This document shows positions 27,465-36,417 of a stretch of 64,000 nucleotides of DNA, one piece after another (the first letter of the stretch is position 1; each line of letters opens with the position of its first letter). This stretch comes from UBA4416 sp035439445 (GTDB taxonomy: Bacteria; Bacteroidota; Bacteroidia; B-17B0; Aurantibacillaceae). Where the stretch lies: positions 30,744-94,743 of the forward strand of contig DAORKG010000010.1 of assembly GCA_035439445.1 (NCBI GenBank). Direction: 5' to 3'. The notes under the pieces are model-generated. The model was not told the DNA's origin, did not search any database, and worked only from the letters and a program-made list of their open reading frames with translations. Position numbers and translations under genes: made by a program.

Positions 27465-28058
27465 TTACATATTTTTTAATGCTGATTTAATCAGCAGTTC
27501 AACATTATCTGTAGTAACACCTTGTTGCTTAATCGCTTTCTCAATGGCTTTTTCGGCCGTTAATTTAGGGAAACCTAGTGTAACTAGTGCCATTAACGCC
27601 TCATCTTTGTTTTTATTGTATGATGGATTTAAAATTTGAGAGATTCCACCTTCGTGTTTTCCCATTTTACCTTTTAAATCAACCACTATACGCTGTGCTG
27701 TTTTTTCACCTATGCCTTTTATACTCTTTAATAAAGCCACATTAGCTGTATTTATAGCTCCTGCAATTTCTGCCGCACTTAACGATGATAGCATAAGAAT
27801 GGCACTTCCACCACCAACACCCGATACCGAAATGAGTTTTCTGAATAAATCTCTTTCTTCTTCGGAAGCGAAACCAAAGTATCTTGGATTATCATCTCTC
27901 ACGTAAACACTCTCAACATATAATTTGGCAGAAGTTTTACCCTGAATGTGGCTATAGGTAGTTAACGATATTAGTAATCCATACCCCACTCCATTGGTTT
28001 CAATAACTGCCAAAGCAGGATTAAGTTCGGCTATTTGCCCATTAACGTAGCTAATCAT
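27465..28058 (-). CDS. ruvA: Holliday junction branch migration protein RuvA
   Basis: RuvA binds four-way junctions and loads the RuvB helicase. The protein begins MISYVNGQIAELNP, matching the OB-fold start of RuvA, so I place the start at 28058 rather than at an ATG seven codons upstream. It has two helix-hairpin-helix motifs (LISVSGVGGGSAI and LLKSIKGIGEKTAQRI) and the C-terminal domain III (EALMALVTLGF) that touches RuvB. At 197 residues the length is normal. It is followed 9 bases later by sprA. Confidence 0.93.
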   Translation of the reverse strand: MISYVNGQIAELNPALAVIETNGVGYGLLISLTTYSHIQGKTSAKLYVESVYVRDDNPRYFGFASEEERDLFRKLISVSGVGGGSAILMLSSLSAAEIAGAINTANVALLKSIKGIGEKTAQRIVVDLKGKMGKHEGGISQILNPSYNKNKDEALMALVTLGFPKLTAEKAIEKAIKQQGVTTDNVELLIKSALKNM

Positions 28059-28200
28059 AAAGAGGGGTGAAAATAGCAATATTTTTACAATTGATGAAAA
28101 ATAATTATGCTTTATATTTAAATGATTTCTTTGTTTTAAATAGGTTTAGGTTTTAACAAAAAACTGTTTAAATCTTAGTGAATACTAAACTTTTTAGTAT

Positions 28201-28230
28201 TTTGAAAAGTTTAAATAATTATTACTTTTG
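28201..28230 (+). promoter_or_regulatory. Promoter of plsY (-33 TTTG and -7 TACTTTTG)
   Basis: TTTG at 28201 and TACTTTTG at 28223 are 18 bases apart, close to the Bacteroidota sigma-ABfr spacing. The predicted transcript starts near 28236, about 16 bases before the TTG start codon. Confidence 0.65.
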
Positions 28231-28251
28231 TGTAACTAAAACTAAACACAA

Positions 28252-28884
28252 TTGGAAACCACTATAATTATTTCACTATTAGTTGCTGCTTATTTTTTAG
28301 GTTCTATACCTACTGCCGTTTGGTGGGGTAAGCGTTATTATGGCATTGATGTTAGAGAATTTGGAAGCGGAAATGCCGGAGCAACAAACACTTTCAGAGT
28401 CTTAGGTAAAAAAGCCGGAATTCCTGTTTTAGCTATTGATATTATAAAAGGAAGTTTGGCTGTATTGTTGGCTCATTTTTCGCCCTACACATTTGACAGT
28501 AATGAATTTGTGACATTGGAATTAGGCTTGGGAATTGCGGCTTTAGTGGGTCATGTTTTTCCTATTTTTGCTGGATTTAGAGGCGGTAAAGGAGTTGCAA
28601 CTATTTTAGGAATTGTAATATGTATTACTCCACTTACCAGCTTAATGGTGTTAGGAGTATTTTTAATTGTATTATTAGCAACACGTTATGTTTCTTTATC
28701 ATCTATGACTGCGGGTTTGAGTTTTCCATTCTTTTTAAATATTGTTTTAAAAAACCAAAACCAAACATTATTGATTTTCTCTTTATTTGTAGCTGCCTTA
28801 TTGCTTATCACCCACAAGAAAAACATCTCTCGTTTGCTGAAGCATCAAGAAACTAAGGTGAATTTATTTCCTAAAAAAGCATAA
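28252..28884 (+). CDS. plsY: Glycerol-3-phosphate acyltransferase PlsY
   Basis: PlsY transfers acyl groups from acyl-phosphate to glycerol-3-phosphate, the first step of phospholipid synthesis. The 210-residue protein has five membrane helices and all three PlsY motifs: YFLGSIPTAVWWGK, the glycine-rich REFGSGNAGATNTFRVLG, and the GHVFPIFAGFRGGKGVAT loop. Translation appears to start at TTG (28252), giving METT; no ATG or GTG fits, and a good promoter lies just upstream. A terminator follows the stop. Confidence 0.93.
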   Translation: METTIIISLLVAAYFLGSIPTAVWWGKRYYGIDVREFGSGNAGATNTFRVLGKKAGIPVLAIDIIKGSLAVLLAHFSPYTFDSNEFVTLELGLGIAALVGHVFPIFAGFRGGKGVATILGIVICITPLTSLMVLGVFLIVLLATRYVSLSSMTAGLSFPFFLNIVLKNQNQTLLIFSLFVAALLLITHKKNISRLLKHQETKVNLFPKKA

Positions 28885-28906
28885 GAATTAATATCATATA
28901 TTTTGT

Positions 28907-28940
28907 AAAAGCCCTTTTGAAAATTCAAAAGGGCTTTTTA
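28907..28940 (+). terminator. Terminator after plsY
   Basis: AAAAGCCCTTTTGA pairs with TCAAAAGGGCTTTT across AAAT, with Ts after it. The flanking genes converge, and the A- and T-tracts allow use in both directions. Confidence 0.85.
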
Positions 28941-29006
28941 TTTAATAAAAAAATCCTCCCAATTTTATATTGAAAGGATTTCACAAAAACTTAAAAACAG
29001 GAAAAA

Positions 29007-29606
29007 CTAAATATAAACCTCAACATTCTTTTCTTCCAGCATTTTCTTTAAATTAATTAAAGCATAACGCATCCTTCCTAAAGAAGTATTTATAGATACA
29101 TTAGTAATTTCTGCAATTTCCTTAAAACTCATATCGTAATAGGTTCTCATAATAACTACTTCTTTTTGATCGGGAGGTAGTTCATTTACAACTAAACGAA
29201 TGGTTTGTTTAAATAATTTGGATTCTTCGGTATCTTTAGAAGATTCTACTTCTTCGGGTATAATATCAAAAATACTAGTCTCTTCACCTTCATCATTAAT
29301 AACAGTAGAAATAGAAGGCATCTTCTTAACCTTTCTAAAGTGATCAATAATTAAGTTTTTAGCGATACGCAAAATCCAGGGTAAAAATTTACCCTCCTCA
29401 TTGTATTGTTGCTTTTTTAAAGTTTGAATGACTTTAAAAAATGTTTCCTGAAAAATATCTTCCGTTAAGGCTTTATTTCGGGTAATTAAATAAATGTAAG
29501 AGAAAACACGACGTTTGTGTCTTTTTACGAGAATAGAAAGTGATTCTTCATTACCATTCATGTAGAGCTTTACCAGCTCATTATCTGAAAGAAGTTGCAT
29601 AGACAT
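29007..29606 (-). CDS. ECF-type RNA polymerase sigma factor
   Basis: The 199-residue protein has sigma region 2 (FSYIYLITRNKALTEDIFQ, then FLPWILRIAKNLIIDHFRK) and region 4 (LPPDQKEVVIMRTYYDMSFKEIAEI, then NTSLGRMRYAL) separated by a longer than usual acidic linker (about 105-130: SIFDIIPEEVESSKDTEESK). It directs RNA polymerase to a set of promoters in response to an unknown signal. No anti-sigma gene (FecR or membrane type) is adjacent, so it may be controlled at the level of expression. It lies alone between plsY and the H1-like gene. Confidence 0.9.
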   Translation of the reverse strand: MSMQLLSDNELVKLYMNGNEESLSILVKRHKRRVFSYIYLITRNKALTEDIFQETFFKVIQTLKKQQYNEEGKFLPWILRIAKNLIIDHFRKVKKMPSISTVINDEGEETSIFDIIPEEVESSKDTEESKLFKQTIRLVVNELPPDQKEVVIMRTYYDMSFKEIAEITNVSINTSLGRMRYALINLKKMLEEKNVEVYI

Positions 29607-29752
29607 AGGACTACAATTAAATTATTGGTTCAATAAAAATTTAAGTAGAAGTCTATGCGATGGTAATTACAGTTTTTAATTAATACTAGTACGAATTTAG
29701 CTTTTTTTCACAAACACAAACGTTAATTTGGGTGAAACTACGGTTTCAATTA

Positions 29753-30661
29753 TTAAAAGAATGATCCTAGCACGTGAAGCAACTTGTCTACTTGGCTATT
29801 CCATAATAATCTTGCTGAAGCCTCATCTCCTTTATCAGTAGCGAAGTCAGTGATAATCAGCGATATATCGTTCGTTAATTCATCTTTTTGTATTCTGAAT
29901 TCAAAATAACTTCCGTCATTTTTGTCAAGCCATTGATATCTAATCATTTGAGGAGGAATTTCTTTTACCAATTTAGCTTGTTGAACTTGTCCGTCCCAAT
30001 CAAATGTAAAAATACCGTCTCTGATATTTACATCGTCACAAAACCATTCTGATAATCCACTTTCTGTACTCACAAATTCAAACACCATATCTTCAGAAGC
30101 TCTGATAACAAATTCCATTTCAAACTTACCTGCAGGTTCTTTAACCGGCTTAGTAGGAGCTATATAATCAGGGGTTCTAAATGTTGTTGGAGCTACAATT
30201 TGTTTCTTAACAGGTAATTGAGGCTCTTTCTTGGCTTTAACTACTTTTTCGGGTTTAACAACAGGCGCTTTTACAACAACCGGTTTTTCAACCTTAGCAG
30301 GCTTTACAGGTGCTACTTTTTTGGGAGCAACTTTCTTAACCACCTTTTTAGCAACAACCTTCTTAGCTGGTTTAGCTGCCTTTTTTGGAGCTGCTTTCTT
30401 AGCAGCCACTTTTTTGCTTGCAACTTTCTTTATAGCAACCTTTTTAACTGTTTTTTTAGCAACAGCCTTTTTAATTGGCTTTTTTGCAGTTACTTTTTTT
30501 GCAACTACCTTAGGTTTAGCCGACTTTTTAACTGGCTTTGACTTAGCTGCTGGTTTCACAACTTTTTTCTTGGCAACAGGCTTTTTAGCAACTGTTTTTT
30601 TAACCACTTTTTTAGATGTTGCTTTTTTATTTTTTGACGAAGCCTTACTTTTTGTCGACAT
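29753..30661 (-). CDS. Histone-H1-like Lys/Ala repeat domain fused to a START-like domain
   Basis: The 302-residue protein has two parts. Residues 1-150 are a disordered, strongly basic tail of KKVAxKK, PAKK and VKKV repeats like eukaryotic H1 tails and bacterial AlgP/Hc1-type nucleoid proteins, expected to bind DNA. Residues about 179-302 form a START/AHSA1-like fold, from KFEMEFVIRASEDMVFEF through DVNIRDGIFTFDWDGQ and MIRYQWLDKNDG to LLHVLGSFF. Bacteroidota often have the second domain alone, at about 125 residues. No signal peptide, so cytosolic. The gene is monocistronic, divergent from mutL. What ligand the START pocket holds is unknown. Confidence 0.85.
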   Translation of the reverse strand: MSTKSKASSKNKKATSKKVVKKTVAKKPVAKKKVVKPAAKSKPVKKSAKPKVVAKKVTAKKPIKKAVAKKTVKKVAIKKVASKKVAAKKAAPKKAAKPAKKVVAKKVVKKVAPKKVAPVKPAKVEKPVVVKAPVVKPEKVVKAKKEPQLPVKKQIVAPTTFRTPDYIAPTKPVKEPAGKFEMEFVIRASEDMVFEFVSTESGLSEWFCDDVNIRDGIFTFDWDGQVQQAKLVKEIPPQMIRYQWLDKNDGSYFEFRIQKDELTNDISLIITDFATDKGDEASARLLWNSQVDKLLHVLGSFF

Positions 30662-30780
30662 AACCTATTTATTTTTTCGGAAATATATAACAAAAAAAGT
30701 TCGGGTAAAAATTTATTGACAACTTTTTTTAAATATTTTCTAAATCAGCTCTCTTTTTTAGGGTAAATCAAGTAAAAAAT

Positions 30781-30788
30781 TACCTTTG
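30781..30788 (+). promoter_or_regulatory. -7 element next to the mutL start
   Basis: TACCTTTG matches TAnnTTTG and is only four bases (CGCC) from the ATG at 30793, predicting a leaderless mRNA. No clear -33 box is visible. Confidence 0.5.
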
Positions 30789-30792
30789 CGCC

Positions 30793-32652
30793 ATGCAAAA
30801 CGTAATTACTCTTTTACCAGAAAGTGTGGCTAATCAAATAGCTGCCGGAGAGGTTGTTCAAAGACCAGCCTCCATTGTAAAAGAATTACTGGAAAATGCT
30901 ATCGATGCCAAAGCTAATTTTATTAAATTGATAGTAAAAGATGCAGGAAAAACTTTGGTTCAGGTGATAGATAATGGTATGGGAATGAACCCAGTAGATG
31001 CTCGAATGGCTTTTGAACGTCATTCAACCTCAAAAATCAAAAAAGCAGAAGATTTATTTCAATTACATACTAAGGGATTTAGAGGAGAAGCATTGGCAAG
31101 TATTGCTGCTGTAGCTCAAGTTGAACTTAAAACCAAGCGCGAAGAAGATATTGTTGGACAGTTAATTGAAATTGAGGGAAATAAATTTGTACGTCAGGAA
31201 GAATGTCAGGCTCCAACGGGCTCATCTTTTAGCGTTAAAAATCTGTTTTTTAATATTCCTGCTCGTCGTAATTTCTTGAAAGATGATAACGTAGAGTTAA
31301 AACATATCATTGATGAATTTGAGCGAGTAGCTCTTCCCCACTCTAACATTCATTTTCAATTATTTAGTAATGGGAATGAGATATATAATTTACCCCCGGC
31401 ATCTTTAATAGAACGTATTTCGGGTTTGTTCAGTAAAAATCTTCAGGGTAAATTAGTTCAAATTAACGAAGACACGGATGTCGTAAAAATATCAGGGTAT
31501 GTTGGAAAACCAGAAAGTGCAAAAAAGCGTCGTGGCGACCAATATTTCTTTGTGAACGATCGTTTTATTAAAAGTCCTTACTTACATCACGCTATTGCAG
31601 AAGCATACAGAGAATTAATTGCCAACGATGCTCATCCTGCTTATTATTTATTTTTAGAAGTAGATCCTGAAACTATAGATATTAATATTCATCCTACTAA
31701 AACAGAAATAAAATTTCAGGATGAAAAAATCATTTACGCTTTACTACATAGTGCTGTAAAAAGAGCCTTAGGAAAAGCAAATCTTGCTCCCAGCCTTGAT
31801 TTTAATAGCGAAATGAGTTTTGATATTGATTACTCAAAATCTGTATCGGCACCAACGGTTACAGTAAATCCTGATTACAATCCATTTTCAACAGGAACAT
31901 CAAAATCTTCTTCCGGTGGAGGTTCGTCATACAAACAACCTTTTGACAGTGACTTACAAAAGAACAATAAACAACATTGGGAAAGTTTATATCAAAACTA
32001 TAACAGCGCTGATTATAAAGGTGAAATAGAAAATCTTCAGATTGAAAAACAAGCTGAACAAACAAAAATTGAACACGATATTTTTTCAGCAAAAGGTTTT
32101 CAGTTATATAATAAATATATTATTTCTGCACACGAAAATGGATTGTTAGTGATAGACCAGCAACGTGCGCACGAACGTATTTTATTCGAACATTATATCG
32201 CTACAAAAGACAGAAATATTAGTACGCCCTCTCAACGAGTTTTATTTCCGGTTACAATCGAGTTAAGCACAAATGATTATGTGCTTTTAGAAAGTTTAAT
32301 GCCACATTTTAAACAATTAGGTTTTGAAATTGAACCTTTCGGGAAAAACACAGTTGTAGTTCAGGGAACACCCGCAGAATTAGGAGAATTTAACACTCAG
32401 GAGATGATTGAGGGTATACTTGAGACCTATAAATTAAATACCTTTGATACAAAAATTGACCCATTTGAAAACATGTGCAAGAGTATGGCCAAAAGTGCTG
32501 GTATAAAATATGGAAAAACACTGGACGAACAAGAGATTTCATTAATGCTGGAACACTTATTTATGTGCGAAAATCCTATGTATAGTCCAAACGGAAAGCC
32601 AGTGATGATGGAAATGAGCAAATTGGAGTTAGATTCTTTTTTTAAGAAATAA
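30793..32652 (+). CDS. mutL: DNA mismatch repair protein MutL
   Basis: MutL links mismatch recognition by MutS to strand incision. The 619-residue protein has the GHKL ATPase (ELLENAIDA, VIDNGMGMN, HSTSKI, and GFRGEALASIAAVAQ), a transducer domain, a Ser/Gly-rich linker (about 360-390), and a C-terminal dimerisation domain. The C-terminal domain has DQQRAHERILFE, the Bacteroidota form of the DQHAxxER endonuclease motif; whether it cuts cannot be decided here. It overlaps no gene; the first rhomboid gene begins 9 bases downstream and is probably co-transcribed. Confidence 0.95.
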   Translation: MQNVITLLPESVANQIAAGEVVQRPASIVKELLENAIDAKANFIKLIVKDAGKTLVQVIDNGMGMNPVDARMAFERHSTSKIKKAEDLFQLHTKGFRGEALASIAAVAQVELKTKREEDIVGQLIEIEGNKFVRQEECQAPTGSSFSVKNLFFNIPARRNFLKDDNVELKHIIDEFERVALPHSNIHFQLFSNGNEIYNLPPASLIERISGLFSKNLQGKLVQINEDTDVVKISGYVGKPESAKKRRGDQYFFVNDRFIKSPYLHHAIAEAYRELIANDAHPAYYLFLEVDPETIDINIHPTKTEIKFQDEKIIYALLHSAVKRALGKANLAPSLDFNSEMSFDIDYSKSVSAPTVTVNPDYNPFSTGTSKSSSGGGSSYKQPFDSDLQKNNKQHWESLYQNYNSADYKGEIENLQIEKQAEQTKIEHDIFSAKGFQLYNKYIISAHENGLLVIDQQRAHERILFEHYIATKDRNISTPSQRVLFPVTIELSTNDYVLLESLMPHFKQLGFEIEPFGKNTVVVQGTPAELGEFNTQEMIEGILETYKLNTFDTKIDPFENMCKSMAKSAGIKYGKTLDEQEISLMLEHLFMCENPMYSPNGKPVMMEMSKLELDSFFKK

Positions 32653-32661
32653 ATCTGTTAA

Positions 32662-33282
32662 ATGAGTTATCAGGAGTTTAAACCTAGACAGTTTCAGCAA
32701 TTACCAATGGTGGTTAAAAATATTTTAATCATCAACATTGTATTATTTGTCGGGAAATTTTTGTTGTCTGATAAAATAGATTTAGACAGATATCTGGATT
32801 TATTTCCAATTGGAGACAGATATTTTAAGCCTCATCAGTTTATCACCTATATGTTCATGCATGCTGACATATCGCATATTTTTTTAAACATGTTGGCGGT
32901 GTACATGTTTGGTTCTATTCTTGAAAGTATGTGGGGACCTAAACGTTTTTTAAATTTTTATTTATTATGTGGTTTAGGGGCAGCTGCTCTTCAGTTAGCA
33001 ATTAGCGCTTTTCATAATGAGTATACTGTTTTATTAGGCGCTTCAGGTGCTGTTTTTGGATTACTAGTTGCTTTTGCTATGATGTTTCCTAATACCGAAT
33101 TGCAATTATATTTTATTATTCCGGTTAAGGCAAAATATCTGGTTACAGCCTACGCGGCCTTTGAATTATATAATGGATTTTTCACCAACGACAATGTTGC
33201 CCATTTTGCTCATCTTGGGGGCTTAGTAATGGGTATTATTATCATGCTTGTATGGAAACGAAATAAAAATTTCTTCTTCTAA
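32662..33282 (+). CDS. Rhomboid-family intramembrane serine protease (first of pair)
   Basis: The 206-residue protein has six membrane helices and the rhomboid catalytic pair: Ser128 in LLGASGAVFG (GxSG on helix 4) and His184 in VAHFAHLGGLVMG (helix 6). The oxyanion side has the expected histidine and asparagine in HADISHIFLNMLAVYMFG. It cuts single-pass membrane proteins within or near the membrane; the substrate is unknown. It lies 9 bases after mutL and 6 bases before the second rhomboid. Confidence 0.9.
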   Translation: MSYQEFKPRQFQQLPMVVKNILIINIVLFVGKFLLSDKIDLDRYLDLFPIGDRYFKPHQFITYMFMHADISHIFLNMLAVYMFGSILESMWGPKRFLNFYLLCGLGAAALQLAISAFHNEYTVLLGASGAVFGLLVAFAMMFPNTELQLYFIIPVKAKYLVTAYAAFELYNGFFTNDNVAHFAHLGGLVMGIIIMLVWKRNKNFFF

Positions 33283-33288
33283 GTCAAT

Positions 33289-34110
33289 ATGTCCTTTATC
33301 CAAAACATTAAATACGAATTACAAAAACACAATACGCTTACTATTTTACTGGTAGTAAACATAGTTGTATTCTTTATAATCAATATCAGTTCAGGAATTT
33401 TACAATCTGATTTTATTGTCTTAAATACTGCCTTACCATTAAACTTAAATGAGTTTGTATTCAAACCATGGACTTTGTTTACCTATATGTTTTCACATAA
33501 AGATTTAGGGCATGTGTTTTACAATATGCTTTTGCTTTATTTCTCCGCTCATACTTTTTTAAATTTTTTAACTGAAAAAAAATTACTTTATGTTTATATC
33601 ATGAGTGGTATTATGGGAGGTGTTATTCTATTAATATTATCAGCCATTTTTCCTGCTGCTTTCGAATACTCTATTTTGTTTGGTGCATCTGCAGCTGTTA
33701 TTGGCATTGTTACCAGCTTAGCGGTTTATATACCAAACCTTCCAGTAAGTTTATTTGGTATTATAGAAATGAAGTATAAGTACTATGCATTATTAATTTT
33801 TGCAGTATCAACTATCATAGATTTCAATATTAATACAGGTGGAAAAATCTCGCATTTTGGGGGTGCGTTCTTTGGTTTATTTTTTGGTTATATGTTAAAG
33901 AATGGTAAAGACATATCTGATATATCTCTCTTTAAGAGATCAAAAAAAATGAAAGTAATTTATTCTAATCCTTCTGTTAAACCTAACGAAACCAATCAAA
34001 ACAACCAACAAACAATTGATGCTTTGTTGGATAAAATTTCTAAAAATGGATATGAAAGTTTAAGTAAGTCTGAGAAAGAACTGCTGTTTAAACTTTCTCA
34101 GAAAAAATAG
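33289..34110 (+). CDS. Rhomboid-family protease with extended C-terminal tail (second of pair)
   Basis: The 273-residue protein has the same six-helix fold with Ser134 in LFGASAAVIG (GxSA rather than GxSG), His189 in ISHFGGAFFG, and HKDLGHVFYNMLLLY on helix 2, so the dyad is retained. It has a cytosolic tail of about 60 residues (KRSKKMKVIYSNPS onward, ending LSKSEKELLFKLSQKK) that the first copy lacks. The tail ends like the C-terminal tails often seen in Bacteroidota rhomboids. The two copies are diverged enough to be an old duplication with distinct substrates. Confidence 0.88.
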   Translation: MSFIQNIKYELQKHNTLTILLVVNIVVFFIINISSGILQSDFIVLNTALPLNLNEFVFKPWTLFTYMFSHKDLGHVFYNMLLLYFSAHTFLNFLTEKKLLYVYIMSGIMGGVILLILSAIFPAAFEYSILFGASAAVIGIVTSLAVYIPNLPVSLFGIIEMKYKYYALLIFAVSTIIDFNINTGGKISHFGGAFFGLFFGYMLKNGKDISDISLFKRSKKMKVIYSNPSVKPNETNQNNQQTIDALLDKISKNGYESLSKSEKELLFKLSQKK

Positions 34111-34149
34111 GTACAATTATTGAAAATATTTTCTAAATTGTAATCCAAT

Positions 34150-35694
34150 ATGTTTAAGTATTTTCTTGTCATCGGCTGTTTTACGTTTTCGGTTGCTTTC
34201 TCACAAACTAGCAAAGTGAAAGGAGACATTGCTGATGCAGATGAACATTTTAGTCATCATAATTTTTTAATGGCTCTACCAATTTACAAAGAGCTATTAA
34301 GGACCGATAAAAACAACGCTTCCATTCAATATAAAATAGCTGAATGTTATTTAAATACAAACATCAATAAGTCTGAAGCTATTAAGTATCTGGAGTTTTG
34401 CGCAAAAGATCCTAAAGTTGAATCAATTGTTTGGTTGAGGCTTGGAGAAGCATATCGCTTATCTAATAAAATTGATGATGCTATTAAGGCATTTGAAAAG
34501 TATAAAGAATTAGAGCCAAAAAAGAAAAAACAAGCAGAAAGAGAAATTGAAATTTGCCATAACGCAAAAGCTTTAATGTTAAATCCGGTAAATGTTTCTT
34601 TTACAAATTTGGGTAAAGAAATAAATTCTGAGTTTGCCGACTATTATCCATGGGTAACTCAGGATGAAAGCTTTTTAGCCTTCACAACCAGACGCAAAGG
34701 ACAAACAGCCGGAAGAGTTGAGGTTGACGGATACTACGCCTCTGATATATACACATCAAAAGTTGAAGGCGGAAAATGGTTAAAAGCAGAAAACCCTGGA
34801 CCTAAAATTAATTCATCATTAGATGAACAGGTTGTTGGTTTAAAAGCAGATGGTTCTGAAATGTTAGTTTATATCGATCATATTGATAAATATGGAGACA
34901 TCTATTCATCTGTAAAGAAAAATGGAGCTTGGGTTAAATACCTTCCTTTTCCTGAACACATTAATAAAGAAATTGAACATTCAGCTTCAATAAGCGCCGA
35001 TGGCAACACCTTATTTTTTGTGAGAGGAGAGAACAAAGAAGCACAAACCGACATTTACATTTGTAGAAAATTACCTAATGGTAATTGGAGTATGCCATTA
35101 AAAATGGGACCAGAAATAAATTCTGAATATCACGAAGATTTTCCTTATTTATCTACTGATGGTGTGACTCTCTATTTTTCATCTGAAGGGCATAATACTA
35201 TGGGTGGTTTTGATTTATTTAAAAGCACTTGGAATCCTGAAGAAAATACCTGGACAAAAGCCGAGAATTTAGGTTATCCTGTTAACACCACAGATAATGA
35301 CCGAAGCATTAGTTTAACACCTGATAACCGAGTTGGCTATATCAGTGCTCTTCGCCCCGGTGGTGTTGGCGATTTAGATATTTACAGAATTAAATTTAAT
35401 GATGTTGACCAAAAATTAACGCTTTATTTGGGAAATATTACATTAGGCGATTCATTAAATCAACCAAAAGAATACATCGCCAATATTTTAGCTGTAAATT
35501 CTACTACCAACGAAGAATTTAGTTTTGTTCCTAACCCTAAAAATGGAAAGTTTGTAATGGCATTGCCTGCCGGAACTTATGATATAACAGTTTCTTCGGA
35601 TGGCTATGCTGAATTTAAAGATAAGCTAACGGTTTCCGATTTAGGATTACCAATTTCTGAAGAAAAGAAAAACTATAAACTCGCCAAGCAATGA
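34150..35694 (+). CDS. TPR and PD40 (beta-propeller) protein, PorE-like without OmpA domain
   Basis: The 514-residue exported protein (signal peptide ending FSQT) has TPR-type helices at about 20-145, then WD40-like PD40 blades (ADYYPWVTQDESFLAFTT, SADGNTLFFVRG, LSTDGVTLYFSSEG, LTPDNRVGYIS) and a short beta-sandwich at about 425-514. The order is that of PorE-type T9SS proteins, and the protein at 59000 has the same N-terminal layout, but the C-terminal OmpA peptidoglycan-binding domain is missing. Its stop overlaps the start of the DUF4159 gene (ATGA), so the two are translated together. Confidence 0.8.
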   Translation: MFKYFLVIGCFTFSVAFSQTSKVKGDIADADEHFSHHNFLMALPIYKELLRTDKNNASIQYKIAECYLNTNINKSEAIKYLEFCAKDPKVESIVWLRLGEAYRLSNKIDDAIKAFEKYKELEPKKKKQAEREIEICHNAKALMLNPVNVSFTNLGKEINSEFADYYPWVTQDESFLAFTTRRKGQTAGRVEVDGYYASDIYTSKVEGGKWLKAENPGPKINSSLDEQVVGLKADGSEMLVYIDHIDKYGDIYSSVKKNGAWVKYLPFPEHINKEIEHSASISADGNTLFFVRGENKEAQTDIYICRKLPNGNWSMPLKMGPEINSEYHEDFPYLSTDGVTLYFSSEGHNTMGGFDLFKSTWNPEENTWTKAENLGYPVNTTDNDRSISLTPDNRVGYISALRPGGVGDLDIYRIKFNDVDQKLTLYLGNITLGDSLNQPKEYIANILAVNSTTNEEFSFVPNPKNGKFVMALPAGTYDITVSSDGYAEFKDKLTVSDLGLPISEEKKNYKLAKQ

Positions 35695-36359
35695 AGTTTA
35701 AGCTTATTCTATTTTTTATATTTTTTCTTGCTGTAAATAACTTACTTAAAGCTCAATCTTATCAAATAGGTTTATTAAAGTACAGCGGTGGCGGAGATTG
35801 GTATGCTAATCTCGAAACATCTTTACCTAACTTAATCAAATATTGTAATACAAATTTGAAAACCAATATCAACAATGAACAAGCTATTGTAGAAGTTGGT
35901 AGTACCGAAATCTTTAATTATCCTTTTATTCACATGACAGGTCATGGTAATGTTGTTTTTTCAAATCAGGAGGCAGATAACTTAAGAAAATATTTAATAA
36001 GCGGTGGTTTTCTTCATATATCAGACAACTACGGAATGGATAAATTCATTAGAACTGAACTTAAAAAAGTTTTTCCTGAATTAGATTTAGTTGAACTACC
36101 TTACTCTCATCCTATTTACCACCAAGCTTATAATTTTGATAAAGGTTTACCAAAAGTACACGAGCATGATAACAAAGCGCCTCAAGGTTTTGGATTGGTA
36201 TATAAGGGGAGACTAGTTTGTTTTTACGATTTTGAATGTGATTTAGGGGATGGTTGGGAAAGTTATGACATTCATAAAGATAGCCAAGAAGCCAGAGAAA
36301 AAGCCCTAAAAATGGGCGCTAATATTATAAGCTATGTTTTCTTAAATTCTCAAAAATAA
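35691..36359 (+). CDS. DUF4159-domain protein, exported
   Basis: The 222-residue protein has a signal peptide (1-21) and a single DUF4159 domain: GLLKYSGGGDWYANLETSL, MTGHGNVVFSNQEADNLR and GGFLHISDNYGMDKF. This ThuA/GATase1-like fold is of unknown function and no catalytic triad can be named here. Bacteroidota often carry it as a single gene. Here it overlaps by 4 bases with the TPR/PD40 gene, so they probably act together at the cell envelope. A strong terminator follows. Confidence 0.82.
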   Translation: MKFKLILFFIFFLAVNNLLKAQSYQIGLLKYSGGGDWYANLETSLPNLIKYCNTNLKTNINNEQAIVEVGSTEIFNYPFIHMTGHGNVVFSNQEADNLRKYLISGGFLHISDNYGMDKFIRTELKKVFPELDLVELPYSHPIYHQAYNFDKGLPKVHEHDNKAPQGFGLVYKGRLVCFYDFECDLGDGWESYDIHKDSQEAREKALKMGANIISYVFLNSQK

Positions 36360-36369
36360 AGGCAAAAAA

Positions 36370-36398
36370 AAAAGCCATCTGCTATGCAGATGGCTTTT
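36370..36398. terminator. Two-way terminator between the DUF4159 and ferredoxin genes
   Basis: AAAGCCATCTGC pairs perfectly with GCAGATGGCTTT across TAT, with an A-tract before and TTs after. It lies between convergent genes. Confidence 0.85.
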
Positions 36399-36417
36399 AA
36401 CTTTAATGAGAATTGAA

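Noticed and set aside
30218..30719. Two long plus-strand frames opposite the H1-like gene
   Set aside because: Their Phe/Leu/Thr-rich products are mirror images of the Lys/Ala repeat codons on the minus strand; no start context or homology supports them.
32662..34110. One rhomboid gene broken into two
   Set aside because: Each part has its own six helices and its own Ser/His pair, so they are two complete genes.
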